This document shows positions 58,669 to 64,000 of a stretch of 64,000 bases of DNA, piece after piece. The DNA lies in the NCBI GenBank assembly GCA_963681505.1, contig OY811975.1, positions 4,156,345 through 4,220,344 of the forward strand, in the 5' to 3' direction. The stretch is from Eunapius fragilis. Taxonomy: Eukaryota; Porifera; Demospongiae; Spongillida; Spongillidae. Each line of letters begins with the position of its first letter. Positions within the stretch are counted from its first letter, which is position 1. A model generated the notes under the pieces. That model saw only the letters and a program-made list of their open reading frames with translations. It searched no databases and was not told the DNA's origin. A program made the position numbers and the translations under genes.

Positions 58669-59718
58669 TCAGTTTATCTGCCTGCATGAGCCGTAGTCGC
58701 TGTCGACGTCACTCTCCATCGGAGGGACGTAGAAGGTGCTACAACGGGTGGTAGGAACCCTGACGGTCTCCATTCCGGCGTCGTCCAGCGTGGGGGCGCG
58801 CGACGACCGCTTCCCGCTCTTGGAGCGGAGCAGCAGGCACACGTGCACGATCAGCGTGGCCCCCGCCGCGAGGAACAGCAGAGGGATGAACACGACGTCT
58901 AGCTTGCAGCGCACGGGGCTCTCCTTCCCTTCCACGGCGTCGAGAACGCGGTTGACCATCGGGGGTACAATGAGGACCCCGAACGCCAACGGGTATATCA
59001 TGAGGGGCAGCATTTGGTTTAGCGCCTTCTTGTGCACGCTCCGTCCCGCCAGGAGCGGGTCGCCGGAGGCGCCCTCGCTGCTTCGGTACGCCCTGCACCC
59101 CAGCGTGACCATCAGGATCGTCATGAGGGAGGACTCGATGATGAAGACCAAGAGGGCGGGTCCGTACCACGTCGCAAACTGCTCGATGATGCCGACCGGG
59201 ATGGGAACGGGGGGGCAGGCGGTGTCGTTCACGTTGATGATCCAGCACCAGCCCTTGGCCAGCCCGTAGGTGTGGGTGAGGAAGGGTACCACGGCTATGA
59301 CAGCCGGAATCAAGATGGCCGTCGTAACGTACAGGACCTCGAGTCTCTTCATGTTCTTGTGGTACACCGCGAAGCAGAAGAGGTGGAAAGTGAGCCATAT
59401 TGTGAAGAACAGCTTAGCGAGGAGTGAGAATTGGGTTAAATAGGCCGTAGCGAGGCAGAGGCGATTAAAAGAAACGGGCCCAGTGCCGTAGTATTTTTCG
59501 AAAGCAAGGTCCATGATGAGAAACGTGCCGTTGCCTATAGCCCCCAGTACTTGATAGAGGGAGAGGCGGTATACAAACATCTTGTATAGCTTCAACGCCA
59601 ACACCAATGTCAGAGCTACGAGGCATACGAATACCGAGGCTCCGCTAGTGATCCCCAAACCGATGAGGTGATAGCGACTGTGTTGAAACTGAGCGCAAGA
59701 CGAGTTTCTGCACGACAT
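58669..59718 (-). CDS. Seven-transmembrane receptor, member 2 (349 aa, single exon)
   Basis: Seven hydrophobic segments, with an N-terminal NSS glycosylation site, a cysteine before TM3 (FNRLCLATAYL) and the loop KGWCWI that completes the conserved disulphide. HKNMKRLEVLYV in the second intracellular loop, IYPLAFGVLIVPPM in TM6 and LLFLAAGATLIVHVCLL in TM7 align with member 1. The second extracellular loop is longer and proline-rich (ACPPVPIPVG). The C-tail is basic, then Ser/Asp-rich, ending CRQIN. It is on the opposite strand to member 1 and the same strand as the partial member 3. Plasma-membrane receptor of unknown ligand; cAMP-receptor-like class is inferred. Confidence 0.87.
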   Translation of the reverse strand: MSCRNSSCAQFQHSRYHLIGLGITSGASVFVCLVALTLVLALKLYKMFVYRLSLYQVLGAIGNGTFLIMDLAFEKYYGTGPVSFNRLCLATAYLTQFSLLAKLFFTIWLTFHLFCFAVYHKNMKRLEVLYVTTAILIPAVIAVVPFLTHTYGLAKGWCWIINVNDTACPPVPIPVGIIEQFATWYGPALLVFIIESSLMTILMVTLGCRAYRSSEGASGDPLLAGRSVHKKALNQMLPLMIYPLAFGVLIVPPMVNRVLDAVEGKESPVRCKLDVVFIPLLFLAAGATLIVHVCLLLRSKSGKRSSRAPTLDDAGMETVRVPTTRCSTFYVPPMESDVDSDYGSCRQIN

Positions 59719-60550
59719 CAGTGTCCGTCCGCAGTTGTTGGTGAATTGTTACATTGGGTGCGCATGCGCAAGGGAGCTTTATTACTTGTTGCATAACGTA
59801 TATATACAGTAAGGGAATTCGTGAATAAGCTACAGCTAGGCCTGTATGACCATGCAGCATGAGCAGAATAGCCTTCGCTTTCTGCTTCATCAAGGTGGTT
59901 CGCAGCAAGCTACTTCTGCGTCTCACTCCCACCTGCTGTGTTGAGTGCCTGCATGTCGCTGACTATTGCACTGTGATGAATGCATGGGTCCCATGGCAAT
60001 GTAGCGGCAGTTTTTTTACTACGGTCAAATTACATGCATACAAGTTTCATAGTTTAATTTTAGGCTACGTTTACTTCGAATATAGGTTGTTGTGCATACG
60101 AATATCATAATTTAAGCAATTATGCTGTATCGAAATATGGATATGATATGTGCGCGAACTGTTAATTGATTTAGTAAAATATAATCACTTCAGCACGGAA
60201 GTCTATTCGAACACATGAAAGACGGATATGCTATTAAATGCTTCAGATGTTTATACCATACCACTTCAATAACAGCTTGACACATCTGTCAAGGTAGAAG
60301 CCCCACTGCAGTCGCTAACAAACGGGAGTACTGGGTATTGTCAACATTTCGCCAGAAAAATACATTGGGCTACTGAGACATTGTTTAAAACTGCAATTCA
60401 GAGAATCATTGTTTTGTCAACTTTTCGTTTGACCACGATAACACTAGAAGGTAGTAAAAAACATTACCCACGAGAAAGTTGGTGACATCTAGGATAAGGA
60501 TGGTGTAAAAACAACGGAAACAAGATTGACTGAAATGGAAACATGAAATA
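59719..60550. other. Upstream region of receptor member 2
   Basis: AT-rich with no recognised gene. At about 60445-60520 an imperfect copy of the left part of the foldback at 60552 occurs (attacccacgagaaagttgg, ggtgtaaaaacaacggaaac), so that element carries a direct duplication as well. Confidence 0.5.
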
Positions 60551-60551
60551 T

Positions 60552-60963
60552 AAACAAGTAAATAAAAACATTCTCTCTGAGAAAGTTGTAGGATTTGCAG
60601 GCAAATAATATACTGGTGTAAAAAGCAAGGAAACAAGTTTTATCAGACGGGAAAATGTAATAGTCCTATATTTAGCACACTTTGACTAAGGCATATGCTG
60701 TTTCTGTGTATAGGACTATTACATTTTCCCTTCTGATAAAACTTGTTTCCTTGCTTTTTACACCAGTATACCATTCACTGCTAATAATAAAGAGTATGAT
60801 TTAATCTATTGAAGATTAAACAACGATCTAAAACGATTTAATTAGATCGTTGTTTAATCTTCAATAGATTAAATCATACTCTTTATTTTTAGCATGCAGT
60901 GTTTGCCTGCAAAACCTATATCCCACCAACTTTCTCAGAGAGAATGTTTTTATTTACTTGTTT
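60552..60963. mobile_element. Nested foldback element with cloverleaf symmetry
   Basis: Outer arms 60552-60588 and 60927-60963 are exact inverse copies (37 bases). Between them are two side-by-side hairpins: 60609-60670 with 60709-60770 (62 bases, about one mismatch) and 60786-60830 with 60843-60887 (45 bases, perfect). A single strand could fold into a three-way junction. There is no coding content. It is probably a compound foldback transposon. Confidence 0.92.
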
Positions 60964-61186
60964 CCTTAATTTTTTAAACATCCAAATCACTGTTGCATCG
61001 CAGGTTTCCCCCCTTTCATTTAACTTCCAGACGTATTGTGAAAATTTTCTAGGTACTTTTGCTTAATTAGACTTGATAAGACCGTATATAGGCTTTTAGG
61101 CTTTTGTGTATCAAAGCGAGTCCTCCAGCAAATTCTAAAGCTATTGGTGCAATTTTCATTGCTTAAAAGTGTTCCTGTCCCGAGTT

Positions 61187-61290
61187 ATGAGTTCTCAAGA
61201 AGCAGAAGCAGCAGAAGACGACCCGCCCATTGTTTTTGGAAGGGGAACGAGGACAGCAGTATTTTTCGTCTCGACAACCACCCGGTTCTA
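61187..61290 (+). other. Possible 5' coding fragment interrupted by a foldback element
   Basis: An open frame begins MSSQEAEAAEDDPPIVFG and continues GRGTRTAVFFVSTTTRFYAG until the foldback at 61285 starts. The acidic start followed by a strand-like segment looks protein-like, but no family was recognised and no downstream exon was found. Confidence 0.25.
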
Positions 61291-62060
61291 CGCAGGGGCG
61301 GCGGAAGAGGGGGGGGGGGGCAAGGGAGGCTTTAGCCCCCCTAAATTTAGCGATCGATCGGACGATGATATGCTGCCGTATATAAGTACATGTACTCCAT
61401 TAATATGTCTAATGTACCTGGCGTCCTCCCGCGGGGGTACATCTGTCTACCGCTGTGTACGTTATTTACGTTCTGCCAGTTTAACATCCCTTTTACATTT
61501 CACAATGCATGCTAGTCATTTAGAGCTTGGCTCGAATTCCCAGGCTCTAATTCTTTTTCTCTGGTCCCAAGCAGACCCAAGCCAGAGCGTCAAAGTGAAG
61601 CTATTCGATCGCGGTACGCGTAGTTAGTAACAGAAGATTACATAGAAACCACGCACTTCGCAATCTAATAGTTTCACTTTGAAACCCTGGCTTGGGACCA
61701 AAGAAAAAGAATTATACTTTGGCAATTTCGGGCTAAGCTCTAAAGGACCTAGCTGTCCAACGAGCATGCACTGTCAAATGTTAAACTGGCTGAACGCGTG
61801 GATAAATTTACTTTCTAAGCACCGCAGTAGGCAAATGTACCCCCGAGAGGAGGTCCCGGATCATTAGACACTAACGCCACTAGTCTGATGTTGCCGTTGA
61901 ATTCTCCACTACTAACGACGAACTCACCAGATAGTTTGGTACTGCAGTTTTACTGGTGCTTTGAAACGAAATTCATGTGGTCATGAATATATTTATCGTT
62001 TGTTCATTTTTGCCCCCCCCCAATATGAAAACTATGATAAGCTTCCGCCGCCCGTTCTAC
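61285..62060. mobile_element. Foldback element, about 775 bp, long imperfect inverted repeats
   Basis: Starts gcaggggcggcggaag and ends cttccgccgcccg. Arms of about 330 bases match in reverse with indels: gtttaacat, aatgcatgct, ttagagctt, attctttttctctggtccca and tcaaagtgaagctatt on the left; their counterparts on the right end near 62050. A 10-base G run and a C run near the tips are part of it. Confidence 0.85.
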
Positions 62061-63840
62061 GACGTGAAACAAAAGCGAAACTACTCAGTTTTGATTTCTA
62101 GATCGATTGCCGCAACAAGTTAGACGATCCGATCGTCGGGAGCTAAGCTACGGTAGGGTCGCGGGGGGGGGGGGGGGGGGGGGGGTTAATTAAATTCATA
62201 GTCGGGGTCAAAGCCTATATGGAAGTCTCTAGCGAGATTTCCGATTATATTTAGCAGAATCAATTGAAAAACATTGTGCTAAACATTGGTGCACTCCCTT
62301 ATATCAGTCGATCTTTTTCCTTTGTAAATCAAATGAATGCCCGTCTATACAATACAAAAATAAATTCATTGCTGTACTAAAACTATAATATAGCGACATC
62401 ATGCTGCTAAACGTGCACGTGCAATTGCAAGAGAATGCTTGCAGTAACTTTGTATGATATTAAAGGGGGGAAAGGCGCATAGAATCATTTTGGGCGGGAT
62501 TGAACAATAAAATCGGCACACATTAATCATACGCGTCTGATTTTTAAAATGTCTGTTCAACCACGCGTACGGCTGGAGTTAAATCCTTTAAAAATCAAAC
62601 ACTTCATTCCCCCCCCCCCCCTCCCCCCCCCCCCCATAGTATTGCGTGCAATATGTGGATTTGGATTAACGGTATATATAAAAAGCGCGCTATGCCGGAG
62701 CTATGCCTCCAATAAAAAACTAAATTAAATTTAATGGAGGAAAGGACAAAAGTCCAATTCAAGGCGACGAAATAAATTCATCGTTTTGAGAATATTGCTC
62801 TTCTGGAATAAATGTATACTGATTCGTGCATCCTTGTATACGTTGCATGCATTGTTGCACACGACTGTAATTGTTGATAAAAGCAGAATGAACAAGGATT
62901 CTACCAATAGAAGTAACCTTCTACGTGCAGGCGGCTATGCAGCAGATATGATATCTAACAACAAAAAGAACTGACAAAAGTTCTTACGTAAGTTACCGGC
63001 CCTTCAAGGCTACGCATCCATTGAATTGTTGGGCCATTTTTTCTAATGTTTTATGCACGAGATCGACTACGAGTTGCATGAGTTTCTCATCTCAATAATT
63101 GTTAACCTTAAAAAGATCTGTAATCAGACAGTTGTGTTGTCATTCTTAAAGAAAAAAAATTGGGCTGATACATCAACGCATTTTAAATTAAACTATTCTA
63201 TCCAGCTTGTAAAAATAGCTTCCATGCATCCTTCACCGCAGTATTACTTGTTGGATTGCATATGCATCGTTCTTTCCACTAGCTCCAAAATTGTACTGAC
63301 GAACTCAACTGCATGCATTCATGCATGGAGGTCATGTTTTATGGACTAATTGATTGCATGATGCGTACCGTCGCGAGATGGGATAGGGCACATGAAGGGC
63401 CGTTGGTAAATGGGTGTTAGGGAAAAGGAGTTAAACTGCCCAGGGCTGAAATTATAACTAATTTTAGTTATTAAAGTCACGTGTTTGACTTGATTTTTGT
63501 ATAAGCATTGGCTGTAGTGCTGTGAAAATTGCAATTCGAATTCAGACTAGTCTGTAGTGTTTTCTAAGGTCATTTAGTCCAATGCAAAATTACCGGTAAA
63601 CGAACGTCAAGAAGCACATCCGGAAACTGATACATAATTATAATTTTATTTATATATAATAACACTGAAGGGTTATACAAAACACTGAAAAGTGATTGAA
63701 CCACATAATTAATACATTAAATTCACCCAAATTAAAGTATGCTGAAAGAAAAATCTATAAATCATAAAGATTATTATTTATTTATTTCTTTTTGGGAATT
63801 ATCTAATGACACTAATGATTTGGACGTGCATTGTGCACGT
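62061..63840. other. Intergenic stretch
   Basis: Contains a 23-base G run at 62163-62185, a C-rich tract at about 62610-62635, and an AT-rich segment at about 63440-63560 that resembles 54225-54370 (aaattataa, cttgatttttgtataa, aattcgaattcag). No gene supported. Confidence 0.5.
62163..62185. repeat. Poly(G) tract, 23 bases
   Basis: Uninterrupted G run. Confidence 0.97.
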
Positions 63841-64000
63841 TTATACAACATTGGTCCTTCGGTCGGTTCTTTTTGCTCTGAGGCGTCGGTGTCTGGCGAC
63901 TACTGCGACGTGAGCCACAAGTGCAACTGACGCCGCGAGGCTCCACCCTGGAAAACATAACCATGCGACGGCTAGCAGGCCAAAGCCGGGAGTGGCTCCA
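63841..64000 (-). CDS. Seven-transmembrane receptor, member 3, C-terminal end only (partial)
   Basis: On the minus strand a frame open to the window edge reads ATPGFGLLAVAWLCFPGWSL, then AASVALVAHVAVVARHRRLR and stops at 63843-63841 (taa). CFPGWSLAASVALVAHV aligns with CTPAWSLVAGAILIVHV of member 1, i.e. TM7, followed by a basic short tail (RAKRTDRRTNVV). Only the last 52 residues are inside the window. It has the same orientation as member 2. Confidence 0.7.
   Translation of the reverse strand, partial: GATPGFGLLAVAWLCFPGWSLAASVALVAHVAVVARHRRLRAKRTDRRTNVV

Noticed and set aside
58739..59427. Open frames of 219 and 131 codons overlapping receptor member 2
   Set aside because: They are GC-rich shadow frames of the receptor coding sequence.

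Overview
The window reads as nuclear DNA of a marine invertebrate, most plausibly a sponge (Porifera). Genes are short with compact GT-AG introns. They include animal signalling families (CABIT-SAM adaptor, RasGEF, single-exon 7TM receptors), and the spaces between are packed with foldback elements, MITEs, poly(G)/poly(C) tracts and microsatellites. The species assignment is inference from gene content and repeat style.

Layout. 1-1200: a 163-bp tandem array carrying a TATA-like box in every unit. 2.4-5.0 kb (+): a two-coding-exon CABIT-SAM adaptor with GRB2-type YxN motifs. 5.6-6.5 kb: decayed reverse transcriptase. 7.3-27.2 kb (-): three tandem copies of a nine-exon phytanoyl-CoA dioxygenase-like gene, called A, B and C here. 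A (370 aa) and C (367 aa) are open; B is a pseudogene with a lost donor, a frameshift and a stop. Relics of one retroelement family (RT plus a C-terminal endonuclease-like region) lie between and inside them. 27.3-32.0 kb: noncoding, with a 440-bp polypyrimidine tract and a MITE. 32.1-34.9 kb (+): a four-exon RasGEF protein. 35-42 kb: repeats, a minus-strand retroelement relic, a Jockey/CR1-like RT relic and a 580-bp foldback element. 42.1-42.9 kb: a divergent pair of unrecognised genes sharing about 180 bp, with possible further exons of the plus-strand gene at 45.9-47.9 kb. 43.5-44.3 kb: a 797-bp DNA transposon with 36-bp perfect inverted repeats. 48-54 kb: repeats and another retroelement relic. 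54.8-64.0 kb: a cluster of three related 7TM receptor genes (one +, two -, the last cut by the window edge), with a broken Ty3/gypsy integrase fragment and three elaborate foldback structures between them.

The dioxygenase trio and the receptor trio are local gene-family expansions. The CABIT-SAM and RasGEF proteins would both act in receptor-to-Ras/MAPK signalling, but nothing in the sequence shows that they work together. No tRNA, rRNA or CRISPR array was seen. The most distinctive features are the dioxygenase paralogues carrying three different dinucleotides (GT, AT, GC) at one splice donor, the RasGEF domain with a roughly 300-residue insertion, the 7TM cluster including a partial gene at the very edge, and a nested cloverleaf-like foldback at 60.5-61.0 kb.
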